DNA of 64,000 bases from Beggiatoa alba B18LD (GCF_000245015.1 NZ_JH600070.1:885594-949593); one strand, 5' to 3'; positions 1 through 10,871 are shown, counted from the first letter of the stretch. Notes: generated by a model from the letters alone, not told the origin. A program made the numbers and translations.

Positions 1-228
1 ATTGGCTTGTTTATAAAAAAACGCACATTCTTAATTTAAAGCGTAAATGACAAATAACTAAGAGACTGTATTATAAATTTTTGGCAGCATAAGGGCTAAT
101 TTTGTAGAAGTACAATGAGTTTGTCTGTTGTATAACAGGATAAAAAATGATGTATTTAATGGGAAGTAAAGACTTGGCAAGTTTCTTGAATAAGTATTTA
201 ACGAGTGGTATAGCTCCTGAATCTTTTC
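1..228. other. Intergenic sequence at window edge, no gene seen
   Basis: AT-rich stretch before the first terminator. Only a 60-codon minus-strand reading frame is present (58-240); it has no recognisable domain and overlaps the terminator hairpin, so I do not call it a gene. The sequence is probably the 3' flank of a gene lying left of the window. Confidence 0.5.
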
Positions 229-269
229 GGAGGGGTACAAAGTAGATTTTATTTGTCCCCTCCTTTTTT
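229..269 (+). terminator. Rho-independent terminator
   Basis: GGAGGGG (229-235) pairs with CCCCTCC (257-263). ACAAA (237-241) and TTTGT (252-256) extend the stem past a single bulged T, and six T residues follow at 264-269. It would end transcription of a gene left of the window and insulates the tonB-like gene that follows. Confidence 0.8.
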
Positions 270-378
270 CTTAGCGCAAATAGGTTTACCTTTCCCAGCT
301 ATCCGTTATACTGGACAGTGTCATTTATTGTATTATCCTGCCCTTGTTTCTTTATAAAATCAACCGTGTGAAAGGCTT

Positions 379-1320
379 ATGTTTATTCTAAAGGCACTGA
401 ATAAGCTCACTGTCTTGCTCATTCTTATTGCTGTTCATGGCTGGGCGATTTGGCAGTTTTTGGGGAATTTTCAAACAACTACTACACCGATTGTTATCAC
501 ACCTCATAAACAGGAAAAAGTGTTTAATGTCCACTTGATTCATCCTGTTAAAACAGTAACTGTAAATCAAACAAGCACATCATCATCCATACCAACAACC
601 CCCACTGTTTTATCAGCCGTCTCTACAGCAATAGAACAACCTCAACCGTTGTCAGACCCTTCACTGTTATCAACAATTCAGCCAATATCTGCTATTCATG
701 TAACAAAACCACTGGTTACATCGCCAAAATCATCAGTATCAGTAAAAGAAAAATCCATCGTCAATGCAGATAGAACAGTATCAACACAGAAACCTGTGGT
801 AAAAACGCCTATTAAATCCGTACAAAAGCTTGCCACTAACCCTGTTAAACAAGCTGTAACCACAACAGAACATTCTAAAACAGATTCATCTAAAGCGGCA
901 AAATTGATGAATACCGTTGACAAAGTGACGACGGAAAATCATCCAGCTGTCAATTCTTCACCTGTAATGCCAACAGGGCTAAGTCTATGGGCAAAATATA
1001 AAACCGATGCACTCCCAGAAAGTGACAGCGACAGTAGTTATGTAACCGCAGATTATCAAGCCGAGTCCTTACATAATCCTAAACCCATTTATCCCCCCTT
1101 ATCACGAAAAAATAATGAACAAGGCACGGTATTAGTCCATGTACTCGTCAATACATCAGGCTATGCAGAAAAAGCTGAGATTAAACAAAGTAGTTATTTT
1201 AACCGTCTTGACCAAGCCGCCTATGAGGCAGTGATGCGTTGGCGTTATATTCCTGCAAAACGGGCGGGTAAAAATATTGAAGAATGGATTACGATTCCAA
1301 TTAAATGGGAACTACGCTAA
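379..1320 (+). CDS. Energy transducer TonB family protein
   Basis: 313 residues. A single N-terminal membrane segment lies at about residues 9-28 and contains a histidine at position 20, as in E. coli TonB. A long low-complexity Ser/Thr/Pro/Lys/Val spacer follows to about 200. A C-terminal TonB domain (about 225-313) has the typical PIYPPLSR start, GTVLVHVLV strand and a final RYIPA...WITIPIKWEL segment. The protein would span the periplasm and pass proton-motive energy to outer-membrane TonB-dependent receptors. An AAAGG ribosome site sits 4 bases before ATG 379. It is followed 12 bases later by an ExbB-like gene, so the two form an operon, but no exbD follows. The family call is firm; the receptor served is unknown. 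Confidence 0.9.
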   Translation: MFILKALNKLTVLLILIAVHGWAIWQFLGNFQTTTTPIVITPHKQEKVFNVHLIHPVKTVTVNQTSTSSSIPTTPTVLSAVSTAIEQPQPLSDPSLLSTIQPISAIHVTKPLVTSPKSSVSVKEKSIVNADRTVSTQKPVVKTPIKSVQKLATNPVKQAVTTTEHSKTDSSKAAKLMNTVDKVTTENHPAVNSSPVMPTGLSLWAKYKTDALPESDSDSSYVTADYQAESLHNPKPIYPPLSRKNNEQGTVLVHVLVNTSGYAEKAEIKQSSYFNRLDQAAYEAVMRWRYIPAKRAGKNIEEWITIPIKWELR

Positions 1321-1332
1321 AAGGACAAACAA

Positions 1333-2145
1333 ATGCCTCACTTTGGATTTAATGAGTTTTTACAACATATTGCAGACAATCAAATTGCATTAAGTATCTT
1401 GGGCTTACTCGTCCTTATGTCAATTTTATCGTGGTATCTCATCATCACGAAATTATTAAAACTCTGGTTTACCTATATCCAAGTGCATCGTTTTCAACAT
1501 TTTTTTAACAACGTCATTACATTAGAAGAATTAATTCAATGGTTAGCAACCCATAAAGCCAAAGACCCCTTTTCGCGGCTTGCACTTCAAGGCGTGATTG
1601 CCGCAGCCCATCATGCAGAATTTGTCACCCAACGTTCAGGCACGATTTGCAGCCAAAGCGAATTTATTACACGGGCAATGCGTCGCGTAATGAATGCAGA
1701 ACATGAAAAACTCAACGCAGGCTTAAGCATCTTAGCCAGCATCAGCAGTACCGCACCTTTTGTCGGACTACTAGGAACAGTCATTGGCATTTATGGCGCG
1801 TTGATGTCCATCAGTGCACAAGGAAATGCCAGTTTAGAAACCGTTGCCGCCCCCGTTGGCGAAGCCTTAATTATGACGGCTATCGGGTTAGCGGTGGCAA
1901 TTCCTGCTGTTTTAGGCTACAACGCACTGATTCGTGGCAATAGAAGCCTTTTTAACGAACTCGATGGCTTTGCACACGACTTATATGCCTACCTCAATAC
2001 AGGCGTAAAAATAGAACAAACACAATTAGAAGCCCTACTCCCACCCAAAACAGACGAAAAACTGCACCCAGAAACGACATACCAAGCTAACACGATTGCA
2101 ACTGAACCCCCTCCTCCTCCATCGTTAGACACATCCCCTAAATAG
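1333..2145 (+). CDS. exbB: MotA/TolQ/ExbB proton channel family protein
   Basis: 270 residues. Three membrane segments are visible: about 18-42, then the conserved LLGTVIGIYGA segment near 140-160, and the EALIMTAIGLAVAIPAV segment near 175-200, which are the ExbB/TolQ hallmarks. The tail ends in a proline run. With TonB and ExbD it forms the inner-membrane proton-driven motor. It sits 12 bases after the tonB-like gene. Neither an exbD/tolR gene nor a second small membrane protein follows; the next gene is the protease htpX. ExbB rather than TolQ is preferred because of the TonB neighbour. Confidence 0.88.
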   Translation: MPHFGFNEFLQHIADNQIALSILGLLVLMSILSWYLIITKLLKLWFTYIQVHRFQHFFNNVITLEELIQWLATHKAKDPFSRLALQGVIAAAHHAEFVTQRSGTICSQSEFITRAMRRVMNAEHEKLNAGLSILASISSTAPFVGLLGTVIGIYGALMSISAQGNASLETVAAPVGEALIMTAIGLAVAIPAVLGYNALIRGNRSLFNELDGFAHDLYAYLNTGVKIEQTQLEALLPPKTDEKLHPETTYQANTIATEPPPPPSLDTSPK

Positions 2146-2323
2146 ATTTTCAGGTATTTATCAAACAATATTCTCACCCATGTCCCCTTGAAACACACTT
2201 GATAAATCCTACCACTAGCCATAATATGTCAGACTAGAAAATACCTAGCTAAGTGACAACATCACGTCATTTATTTGCTGTATAACCCTGTTTTTACATT
2301 CGGTTTAAGGAGTGAGTCAGACC

Positions 2324-3193
2324 ATGAAAAGTACCATCTTACTGATAATTACCAACATTGCCGTTGTTGTCCTGCTCAGTATTGTCGCCTCCATTTTTGG
2401 CGCAAATCAAACAACTTTATCAGGACTTATCATTTTTGCCTTTATCTTTGGGATGGGGGGTGCGTTTATCTCCCTCGCCATATCAAAATGGAGTGCAAAA
2501 ACCATGATGGGGGCTGAAGTCATTGAAAGCCCTAGGAACAGTACAGAACAATGGTTAATCGAAACCGTACAACGTCAAGCACAAAAATCGGGTATTGGAA
2601 TGCCTGAAGTTGCTATATACGATTCACCTGACATGAACGCTTTTGCAACAGGAATGAATCGGAATAACGCGCTAGTTGCGGTGAGTACAGGATTACTCAA
2701 TGGCATGAACCGTGATGAAGTAGAAGCAGTTTTAGCACACGAAGTCAGCCACGTTGCTAACGGAGACATGGTTGCCTTAACCCTCGTACAAGGCGTGGTT
2801 AACACCTTCGTCATTCTCTTAGCCCGTCTAGTTGGACACTTTGTTGATGGACTATTTCGTGGTGAAGACGAAGAAAGTTCTGGGCCTGGTTTAGGCTACT
2901 TTATTACCAGCATTATCGCTGAAATTGTCTTTGGTATCCTTGCGATGCCTATCGTCATGTGGTTCTCACGGCTACGCGAATTCCGCGCAGATGCAGGGGC
3001 AGCCCGTTTAGAAGGGGCAAACAAAATGATTCACGCCTTACAACGCTTACAACAAGCACATACAGGCGAAATGCCCGCACAAATGAGCGCATTTGGCATA
3101 CACAGCAGCCAATCTGTTGGTCTCATTCAACAATTATTCTCTAGCCATCCTAGCATTGATGATCGTATTGAAGCCCTAAGACAACAAGCATAA
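2324..3193 (+). CDS. htpX: Protease HtpX, membrane zinc metalloprotease
   Basis: 289 residues, near the 293 of E. coli HtpX. Two N-terminal membrane helices (about 5-28 and 32-52) precede the zinc motif [11 protein letters not shown] (HExxH), two further hydrophobic segments and [10 protein letters not shown], which supplies the third zinc ligand. It degrades misfolded inner-membrane proteins. I chose ATG 2324 because TAAGGAG lies at 2306-2312; an in-frame GTG at 2312 overlaps that ribosome site. A bidirectional terminator follows. Many htpX genes are stress-induced, but I saw no clear promoter here. Confidence 0.93.
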   Translation: MKSTILLIITNIAVVVLLSIVASIFGANQTTLSGLIIFAFIFGMGGAFISLAISKWSAKTMMGAEVIESPRNSTEQWLIETVQRQAQKSGIGMPEVAIYDSPDMNAFATGMNRNNALVAVSTGLLNGMNRDEVEAVLAHEVSHVANGDMVALTLVQGVVNTFVILLARLVGHFVDGLFRGEDEESSGPGLGYFITSIIAEIVFGILAMPIVMWFSRLREFRADAGAARLEGANKMIHALQRLQQAHTGEMPAQMSAFGIHSSQSVGLIQQLFSSHPSIDDRIEALRQQA

Positions 3194-3210
3194 TCCAAGT
3201 TTTTTAAATA

Positions 3211-3249
3211 AAAAAACCTGCTAGATTTTCAAAACCTAGCAGGTTTTTT
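3211..3249. terminator. Bidirectional terminator, member of CCTGCTAGG palindrome family
   Basis: An A-run plus CCTGCTAG (3211-3224) pairs with CTAGCAGG plus a T-run (3236-3249) around a short loop. It lies between convergent htpX and the Uma2-family gene, with A-tract and T-tract on both sides, so it can terminate both. Its core matches palindromes near 4042, 28904 and 38735. Confidence 0.8.
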
Positions 3250-3305
3250 ATTGTTTAAACGCATTAAAAAATTAATGATGGTGAGCAATCAATTATCCGC
3301 TGTTT

Positions 3306-3911
3306 TTACTCCACAAAAATATCACCTAACTCAATTTTTAATTCAGGAAAAAGCGTTGGCGTTGCAATTTCATCCTCGGCATACATCGCAACTAATTGAT
3401 ATTTTGCCGTCTCAGGATTTAATACGAATTGATAAACAGCTTGCTCATAGGGATACACAAGCCAATACTCAGTTACGCCACTTTCTTCATACAATTCATA
3501 CTTTAAACGCATTTCCTTTTTTGAATTACCCTTAGATAAAATCTCGATAATCCAATCAGGCGCACCATTACACCCCTGTTCTGTCAACTTCTCAGGGTCA
3601 CAAATCACACATAAATCAGGCTGTACAACGCTGTAAACTTCACGGTCAGACAACTGCGATTTTCGACTGTCATACAGTTTGACATCAAAAGGGGCAACAA
3701 ATAGCTCACACTTTTGTTTGTACAAAAACTGATTGATTTTCTGAGAAAGTTCACGGGAAATCCGCTGATGTTTTAAATTCGGCGCGGGCGACATTAACAT
3801 AATATGTCCCTTGATTAACTCCACCGCATCATCAAATTTCCACGTTAAATAATCCGCATAACTATAACGTCTGCTTAAATCGAGCTGAGAAAAATTAGTA
3901 ATCATCGTCAT
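3306..3911 (-). CDS. Uma2 family (DUF820) putative endonuclease
   Basis: 201 residues with the Uma2/DUF820 layout: an N-terminal YSYADYLTW segment, ELIKGHIMLMSPAP, a predicted PD-(D/E)XK core with VQPDLCVICD (about 115-125) and DWIIEILSKGN (about 138-148), then TEYWLVYP and a C-terminal strand pair. The family is very abundant in cyanobacteria and some filamentous bacteria, often in many copies, and is related to restriction-like nucleases; its true role is unclear. AAGGGG lies 8 bases before the ATG at 3911. It stands alone, convergent with htpX. Confidence 0.85.
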   Translation of the reverse strand: MTMITNFSQLDLSRRYSYADYLTWKFDDAVELIKGHIMLMSPAPNLKHQRISRELSQKINQFLYKQKCELFVAPFDVKLYDSRKSQLSDREVYSVVQPDLCVICDPEKLTEQGCNGAPDWIIEILSKGNSKKEMRLKYELYEESGVTEYWLVYPYEQAVYQFVLNPETAKYQLVAMYAEDEIATPTLFPELKIELGDIFVE

Positions 3912-4041
3912 TGGTTTTACCCCTTAAGTGCAGACAAAAAACATTGCATATTTTTCATTACAAGAACCCAAGTATGGCGAGATTTTTAAAAAAGATACAT
4001 GTTTTACTCTTGTCTGATGAATCCTTTTCGTGTGCCCCGAC

Positions 4042-4105
4042 AGACCTACTAGGTTTTCAAAACCTAGTAGGTCTCTGTTTTATAAATCTCGCCGAACTCA
4101 GGTTA
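4042..4105. repeat. Palindromic repeat plus right end of the MITE-like family
   Basis: A near-perfect 33-bp palindrome (4042-4074, arms GACCTACTAGGTTTT) is followed by T-rich sequence and by CTCGCCGAACTCAGGTTA (4088-4105), the shared right terminus of a dispersed element also seen near 11105, 28972, 38954 and 59092. The left terminus is missing, so this is a partial copy. The hairpin may also help end transcription of ribE. Confidence 0.75.
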
Positions 4106-4131
4106 GTTTAAACATTCATCATGACAACAAA

Positions 4132-4791
4132 TTAAGACATAAACCCATGTTCACGCAGAAAATTTTCACTAATTCCACTTGCTTCAGGGTCTGCCGCTTT
4201 TTGACCGAGCATTAAGCGTTCTAAATAACGCGCAATGACATCAACCTCTAAATTCACGGCTTGACCAACCTGTAAATATTTCCACGTTGTCATCTGTGCA
4301 GTATGCGGGACGATGTTCACCGTAAATTCTGCACCTATCACCCGATTCACGGTTAAACTAATACCATCTAAGCAAATAGAGCCTTTTTCAGCGATATATT
4401 TCGCCAATTCCGCAGGGGCTTGGATATGAATCCGCAATGACCGCCCGTCGTTATAGCATTGGCTGACTGTGCCGACACCGTCCACATGTCCTGCGACAAT
4501 ATGCCCCCCTAATGGCGTTTGCGGGGTTAAGGCTTTTTCTAAATTAACAGGGCTACCCGTATGTAAATTGCCTAATGTCGTGCGCGAAAGGGTTTCGCCC
4601 GATACATCCGCCCAAAAACCATCAGGCATTAAGGTCACAGCGGTTAAGCAAACCCCATTCACGGCGATGCTATCGCCAATATTGACATCCGCCAGCGGTA
4701 ACGCCCCTGTATTGATGTAAAAACGTGCATCCACGCCTGTTTTCTCGATTTGGGCAATTTTGCCGACGGTTTGTATAATGCCTGTAAACAT
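4132..4791 (-). CDS. ribE: Riboflavin synthase, alpha subunit
   Basis: 219 residues made of two lumazine-binding repeats. The start MFTGIIQTVG, the mid-protein GGHIVAGHVDGVG and GISLTVNRV are signature segments. It dismutates two 6,7-dimethyl-8-ribityllumazine molecules into riboflavin and the pyrimidinedione that re-enters the pathway. It is cytoplasmic. No other rib gene is adjacent, and I saw no FMN-riboswitch-like fold in the leader. The ribosome site is weak. The C-terminal tail after about residue 200 is longer than in some homologues. Confidence 0.95.
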   Translation of the reverse strand: MFTGIIQTVGKIAQIEKTGVDARFYINTGALPLADVNIGDSIAVNGVCLTAVTLMPDGFWADVSGETLSRTTLGNLHTGSPVNLEKALTPQTPLGGHIVAGHVDGVGTVSQCYNDGRSLRIHIQAPAELAKYIAEKGSICLDGISLTVNRVIGAEFTVNIVPHTAQMTTWKYLQVGQAVNLEVDVIARYLERLMLGQKAADPEASGISENFLREHGFMS

Positions 4792-4920
4792 AGTTTTTTA
4801 ATCTAATCAGTGTTTAATAAAGTCAAAAATGGATTTTAATGGTTTGAATCAGGATTTTTACCGTTTAGCAGTTTAATCCTACTTAATCCTGAAAATTCAG
4901 TGAATCTTGATGCAAACCAT

Positions 4921-7356
4921 TTATTCAATCGATTGAATCCCCCAGATTTCGCGGGCATATTCATTAATAGTGCGGTCACTGGAAAATTTCCCCATACGTG
5001 CCACATTTAAAATAGCTTTCTTTGCCCAATGTGGTTTACTGCCGAAATCGGTCAGAACTTGCGCTTGTGTTTGAATATAGCTATCTAAATCAGCAAGATG
5101 ATAATAGCGGTCATTAAACATAATGGTGTCAAAAATAGGTTTAAACAAACCACTTTCACGCGGACAAAAACGGTCAGTGTTAATCGCATCCATGACGCGA
5201 CGAATCATGGGATTATGGTGATAATAATCCCATGATTTATAAGAGCCTAGCCGTTGCATTCTGGCAATATCATCGACTTTTAGACCGAAAATATAAATAT
5301 TTTCCGCACCCACTTCTTCCCGAATTTCCACATTTGCGCCGTCTAGCGTACCGATAGTTAACGCGCCATTCATGGCAAACTTCATATTGCCTGTGCCTGA
5401 GGCTTCCATCCCAGCGGTTGAAATTTGTTCACTTAAATCCGCAGCAGGAATAATTTTTTCAGCCAATGACACTTTATAGTCACGCATAAAAATCACGTTT
5501 AACATGCCTCTAACACGCGGGTCGTGGTTAATTACTTCAGCAAGGTTGTTGATTAAATTAATAATTAACTTTGCCATAAAATAACCCGGTGCGGCTTTTC
5601 CTGCAAAAATATAAACTTTGGGATGTGGTAAGACGACACCATCTTCAACAATAGATAAGTATTGGTGAATGATGTGCATGGCGTTTAATAACTGGCGTTT
5701 ATATTCATGCAATCGCTTGATTTGAATATCAAATAAAGCGTCTGGATTGAGAATCACGCGGATTTCTTCGGCGATTAACGTTGCCAAGCGTTGCTTATTT
5801 GTCCGTTTAATGTGTAAAAAAGCGGCTTGAAATTCGCTATCTTCACAAAAAGCTTCTAAATCGCGTAATTGTGATAAGTCTGTTGTCCATTGCGTGCCTA
5901 TCGTTTGTGTAATTAATTCTGCAAGTGCGGGATTGGCATTGAGTAGCCAACGGCGTGGAGTCACGCCATTGGTTTTATTATTAAAACGTTCAGGGAAATA
6001 TTCGTAAAAATCGGGGACTAAATTCTTTTTTACTAAATCGGAATGAATCGCTGCGACACCGTTAATAGAATGGCTACCGATAATCGCTAAATTTGCCATA
6101 CGGACTTGCTTATCATCGCCCTCTTCAATAATCGACATGCGTTGTAAACGTCCGACATCACTGGGATATTGTAGTGCGACTTGTTGCAAAAAGCGGTGAT
6201 TGATTTCGTAGATAATTTGCAAATGACGCGGTAAAACGTGTTCGAGCAAGGCAACTGACCATTTTTCTAAGGCTTCTGGCAATAAGGTATGATTGGTATA
6301 ACCGCACATGCTCACCGTCATTTCCCACGCTTTTTTCCAACTAAAATCATACTCATCAGTTAATGTGCGCATTAATTCAGCAATGGCAAGCGCGGGGTGG
6401 GTATCATTGAGTTGAAAGGCAACTTTATCGGCTAAATTGTCTAAACGATGATATTTTTCGCGGTGAATGCGGATAACATCACGAATTGCGCAAGCGATAA
6501 AGAAATATTCTTGAATTAAGCGTAATTCTTTACCGACACGCACTTGGTCGGAGGGGTAAAGCACTTTCGAGATATTTTCTGAAGAGATTTTTTGCTCAAC
6601 GGCTTTGATGTAATCCCCTGCATTGAATAAATTCATATCGAATTCATCAGAAGACATTGCTGAGTATAAACGCAGATAATTCACAGTATTACCGCTATAC
6701 CCAACAATTGGCATATCATGCGGTACGCCAATTAAAACCTTCCAATCGACCCATGTTGGCAACATTTTCCCCGCACGGTCACGGGTTTGCACCACACGCC
6801 CATATAAGGGGATAAAACAGGCATAATCTTGTCGTTCAATTAACCACGGTGTATCACGAATTAGCCAATGGTCAGGCTTTTCAACCTGCTTACCAGCAAT
6901 AATATCTTGTTTAAACAAGCCGTATTCGTAATTAATTCCATAACCATAACCTGGCATGTCTAACGTGGCTAAGGAATCGAGAAAACACGCCGCAAGCCGT
7001 CCAAGCCCGCCGTTACCTAAAGCGGCATCGAGTTCTACTTCTAATAATTCATCAAAGTCCACATTAAACGCTTGCACGGCTTGGCGACAAATATCATAAA
7101 GCCCCAAATTATATAAATTATTTGCCAGTGACCGCCCAACTAAGAACTCCATTGACAGATAATACAGCCGTTTCGCTTCCTGCTGTGCATAACGCTGTTC
7201 TGTTAAAAACATTTTATCTAACATAAAATTGCGCGTTGCTAATCCAACCGCCATGAATAAATCATGCAGTGATGCTTGCGTTGGTTGCACACCGAGGGAA
7301 TAACTTAAATGTTGCCGAATGGCATCGACAAAGGTTTGAATATCGGGCTTGGACAT
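4921..7356 (-). CDS. glgP: Glycogen/starch/alpha-glucan phosphorylase
   Basis: 811 residues, the usual length. It contains the early GNGGLGRLAACFLDS block (about 115-130), RRWL, KRLHEYKRQ and the pyridoxal-phosphate site EASGTGNMKFAMNGALTI with the cofactor lysine at residue 659. It releases glucose-1-phosphate from glycogen or maltodextrin using inorganic phosphate. Other glycogen genes are absent nearby, so it appears as a single-gene unit. About 130 bases separate it from ribE on the same strand; that gap holds degenerate AATCCTG-type repeat sequence. It could be malP rather than glgP; sequence alone does not decide substrate length. Confidence 0.94.
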   Translation of the reverse strand: MSKPDIQTFVDAIRQHLSYSLGVQPTQASLHDLFMAVGLATRNFMLDKMFLTEQRYAQQEAKRLYYLSMEFLVGRSLANNLYNLGLYDICRQAVQAFNVDFDELLEVELDAALGNGGLGRLAACFLDSLATLDMPGYGYGINYEYGLFKQDIIAGKQVEKPDHWLIRDTPWLIERQDYACFIPLYGRVVQTRDRAGKMLPTWVDWKVLIGVPHDMPIVGYSGNTVNYLRLYSAMSSDEFDMNLFNAGDYIKAVEQKISSENISKVLYPSDQVRVGKELRLIQEYFFIACAIRDVIRIHREKYHRLDNLADKVAFQLNDTHPALAIAELMRTLTDEYDFSWKKAWEMTVSMCGYTNHTLLPEALEKWSVALLEHVLPRHLQIIYEINHRFLQQVALQYPSDVGRLQRMSIIEEGDDKQVRMANLAIIGSHSINGVAAIHSDLVKKNLVPDFYEYFPERFNNKTNGVTPRRWLLNANPALAELITQTIGTQWTTDLSQLRDLEAFCEDSEFQAAFLHIKRTNKQRLATLIAEEIRVILNPDALFDIQIKRLHEYKRQLLNAMHIIHQYLSIVEDGVVLPHPKVYIFAGKAAPGYFMAKLIINLINNLAEVINHDPRVRGMLNVIFMRDYKVSLAEKIIPAADLSEQISTAGMEASGTGNMKFAMNGALTIGTLDGANVEIREEVGAENIYIFGLKVDDIARMQRLGSYKSWDYYHHNPMIRRVMDAINTDRFCPRESGLFKPIFDTIMFNDRYYHLADLDSYIQTQAQVLTDFGSKPHWAKKAILNVARMGKFSSDRTINEYAREIWGIQSIE

Positions 7357-7631
7357 GGTGGTTTTATAAATCCGCGTTGAAAATTGTTGTTTTTGGCGAA
7401 GTAGCGCGTAATACGTTTTTTAAAATCATGTTTCTAGTGCTGACGAAATGCGGGCAGGATTCATTTTAGTTTGATTTATCTTAGACACGCTGACAAGTTT
7501 TACCTATTTTTTTGCCATTTTTTTGCCGACTTTTGCGTGTATAAGGGGATAAACAAAAAGGCTTGCAAGATATCGCTCGTCGTCTATGATGTTGTTAATT
7601 TCTCACATGAATAGGATAGGTAGGCAACCAG

Positions 7632-8639
7632 ATGAAAAAATTACAACTTGTTTCTTTTCTCTTTTCTCTTATCCTGATAAATTCTCTTTATGCGACATCA
7701 AGTTATCAAATAAATAGCACCGCTGATTTATGGCAAGTTGCAGGACAAATGCGAACTGATGCGACTGTTACACGTCAACAAATTCTTTTAGGCTTATTAC
7801 AGACTAACCCTGATGTATTTATTTATCCTTGCAATGTTTTTTCTATTAAATTAGGGTCAAGCGTGAATGTTCCTGATGAAGCAACCTTGCAACAAATCGA
7901 CCGTATTTCTGCTATTCAACAAATTGGGCAACAAATTTTAGCGTGGGATGACCATCTCTCAGGACGTGCGACGCTACCGTGTGAGGCAGTGATAAATACT
8001 GCGGAAACATCTGCAAATACTGAAACTGTCGCACCTGTTGAAACCGCTACGCCTGCACCTAGCACCACAGAAACAGCTCCAGAAGCCAGCACAACACCAA
8101 CAGAAACCAAAGAAACCAGCGCGGAAAAACCTGCAAATAACGAAACTGTCGCACCTGCACCCAGTACGACAGAAATAATGCCCGCTGTGAGTGCTACTCC
8201 CGTAGAAAACAGTGTGGAAAAACCTATAAATAATGAAGTAGTTGCCCCTGTTGCGACCAGCGCAACGCCTGCACCCATTACTACCCCATCAGCCGCAGAA
8301 ACAGATAAAACAACAGTTGCTGTAAAAAAAGAAGTCGTTGCATTAAAACCATATACACCAGCCCCATTTAAACCAGCAACGCCCCCCAGTGAAGTCACAA
8401 CTGAAGAAACGCCATTTGCTCAGGTTTTAACCCAAATAACCCAATTTTTTACCGTGCGCAGTAACGAACAATTTACAGACAAACAGCAATACTATTTAAA
8501 ACAAATGTTTCTATTCTTGTTTTATGCTTTTATCTTAGCGTTTGTTTTGCGTCTCATTTTTATCATTAAACGCTATTTTCGCCAACAGACTGAAAAACGC
8601 TTAATGTTGAAAAAACAAGCGATTATTCAACCAATATAA
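7632..8639 (+). CDS. FimV-like N-terminal domain protein with C-terminal membrane anchor
   Basis: 335 residues. A signal peptide (about 1-22) precedes a domain resembling the FimV/HubP N-terminal core: LWQVAGQMR, QQILLGLLQTNPDVFIYP, and LGSSVNVPDE. A long Pro/Thr/Ala/Glu-rich stretch with imperfect repeats (ETVAPAPSTTE-like, about 125-275) follows, then one membrane helix near 292-312 and a basic cytoplasmic tail. FimV-type proteins link peptidoglycan to polar or type IV pilus machinery; this one is far shorter than FimV and lacks the TPR region. Function is inferred only from the domain. It precedes ibaG-murA and may share their transcript. Confidence 0.7.
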   Translation: MKKLQLVSFLFSLILINSLYATSSYQINSTADLWQVAGQMRTDATVTRQQILLGLLQTNPDVFIYPCNVFSIKLGSSVNVPDEATLQQIDRISAIQQIGQQILAWDDHLSGRATLPCEAVINTAETSANTETVAPVETATPAPSTTETAPEASTTPTETKETSAEKPANNETVAPAPSTTEIMPAVSATPVENSVEKPINNEVVAPVATSATPAPITTPSAAETDKTTVAVKKEVVALKPYTPAPFKPATPPSEVTTEETPFAQVLTQITQFFTVRSNEQFTDKQQYYLKQMFLFLFYAFILAFVLRLIFIIKRYFRQQTEKRLMLKKQAIIQPI

Positions 8640-8679
8640 GATTTTTTATCAACTATCCATCCTGTTCATGGAGATTTTT

Positions 8680-8937
8680 ATGTTACCCATGCAAGTTAAA
8701 GAAATGATTGAAGACGGCTTACCAAATGCTATCGTTGAAGTACATAGCGAAGACGGTAGCCACTTTGAAGCAATTGTCGTGAGCGAAGCGTTTACTAATT
8801 TATCAATGGTAAAACAACATCAAGCCGTTTATGCCCTGTTAGATGATGCCATTAAAATGAATGCTATCCATGCGTTAGCATTAAAAACCTACACCCCAGA
8901 ATCTTGGGAAAAAGCAAAGAAATCACAATTAGCCTAA
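8680..8937 (+). CDS. ibaG: BolA/IbaG family iron-sulfur metabolism regulator
   Basis: 85 residues with the BolA fold: DGSHFEAIVVSEAF, MVKQHQAVYALL and the C-terminal HALALKTYTPESW. IbaG partners monothiol glutaredoxins in iron-sulfur handling and acid stress. I start at ATG 8680 because GGAG at 8670-8673 is 6 bases upstream; the earlier in-frame ATG at 8668 overlaps that site. Position immediately before murA matches the conserved E. coli ibaG-murA order. Confidence 0.9.
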   Translation: MLPMQVKEMIEDGLPNAIVEVHSEDGSHFEAIVVSEAFTNLSMVKQHQAVYALLDDAIKMNAIHALALKTYTPESWEKAKKSQLA

Positions 8938-8949
8938 CAAGTTGCATAA

Positions 8950-10209
<1,260 letters not shown>

Positions 10210-10215
10210 CTGATT

Positions 10216-10848
10216 ATGTTAAAAATTGCTTTATCGAAAGGGCGGATTTTTAAGGAAACATTACCGTTATTAGCCCATGCGGGCATTATTCCCGTTGATG
10301 ACCCTGACACCTCACGTAAATTGATTTTAGATACTAATCAATCTGATGTGCAGTTAGTGATTATTCGCGCAACCGATGTGCCGACTTATGTCGAATATGG
10401 CGCGGCTGATATTGGCGTTGCGGGTAAAGATGTGTTGATGGAATACGGCGGAGAAGAATTGTACGAACCTGTAGATTTACAAATTGCGCGTTGTCGTCTG
10501 ATGGTTGCAGGCTTCGCAAATACAATTCCACACCATAAACGGTTACGCATTGCGACGAAGTATATTAACTGTACACAACGTTATTATGCAGAGCGGGGCG
10601 AACAGGTAGAAGTCATTAAACTGTATGGTTCTATGGAACTTGCGCCCTTAGTTGGTTTAGCGGATAGAATTGTGGATGTGGTTGATACGGGGAATACCTT
10701 GCGGGCGAATGGCTTAGAACCACTAGAACACATTGCTGATATTAGTTCGCGCTTAGTCGTGAATAAGGCAACGATGAAGATGAAACATACACAAGTAAAA
10801 GCGTTTATTGCGAAAATTCAAGAAGCAGTGAATCAAAGAAACGCTTAA
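10216..10848 (+). CDS. hisG: ATP phosphoribosyltransferase, short form
   Basis: 210 residues, corresponding to the short HisG_S class: catalytic domains only ([59 protein letters not shown]) without the C-terminal regulatory domain. It starts histidine biosynthesis by joining ATP and PRPP. Short-form enzymes need the HisZ partner, which is not in this window. It sits right after murA, as in other gammaproteobacteria, and is followed by a terminator. Confidence 0.95.
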   Translation: MLKIALSKGRIFKETLPLLAHAGIIPVDDPDTSRKLILDTNQSDVQLVIIRATDVPTYVEYGAADIGVAGKDVLMEYGGEELYEPVDLQIARCRLMVAGFANTIPHHKRLRIATKYINCTQRYYAERGEQVEVIKLYGSMELAPLVGLADRIVDVVDTGNTLRANGLEPLEHIADISSRLVVNKATMKMKHTQVKAFIAKIQEAVNQRNA

Positions 10849-10871
10849 ATTCTCTTGGGGGTATAAATACA

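Noticed and set aside
2152-2210. Inverted repeat AGGTATTTATCAA / TTGATAAATCCT after exbB
   Set aside because: The loop is 34 bases and no T-run follows, so I do not call a terminator.
2275-2517. 80-codon plus-strand frame overlapping htpX
   Set aside because: Out of frame with htpX, Cys/His-rich by chance; htpX is unambiguous.
3251-3535. 94-codon plus-strand frame
   Set aside because: Antisense to the Uma2-family gene, with no recognisable features.
4800-4920. Possible FMN riboswitch or terminator between glgP and ribE
   Set aside because: The sequence is degenerate AATCCTG-type repeat without RFN conserved blocks or a clear stem with a T-run.
7916-8398. 160-codon minus-strand open frame rich in Val, Gly and Ala
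   Set aside because: Antisense to the Pro/Thr repeat of the FimV-like gene; low complexity explains the lack of stops.
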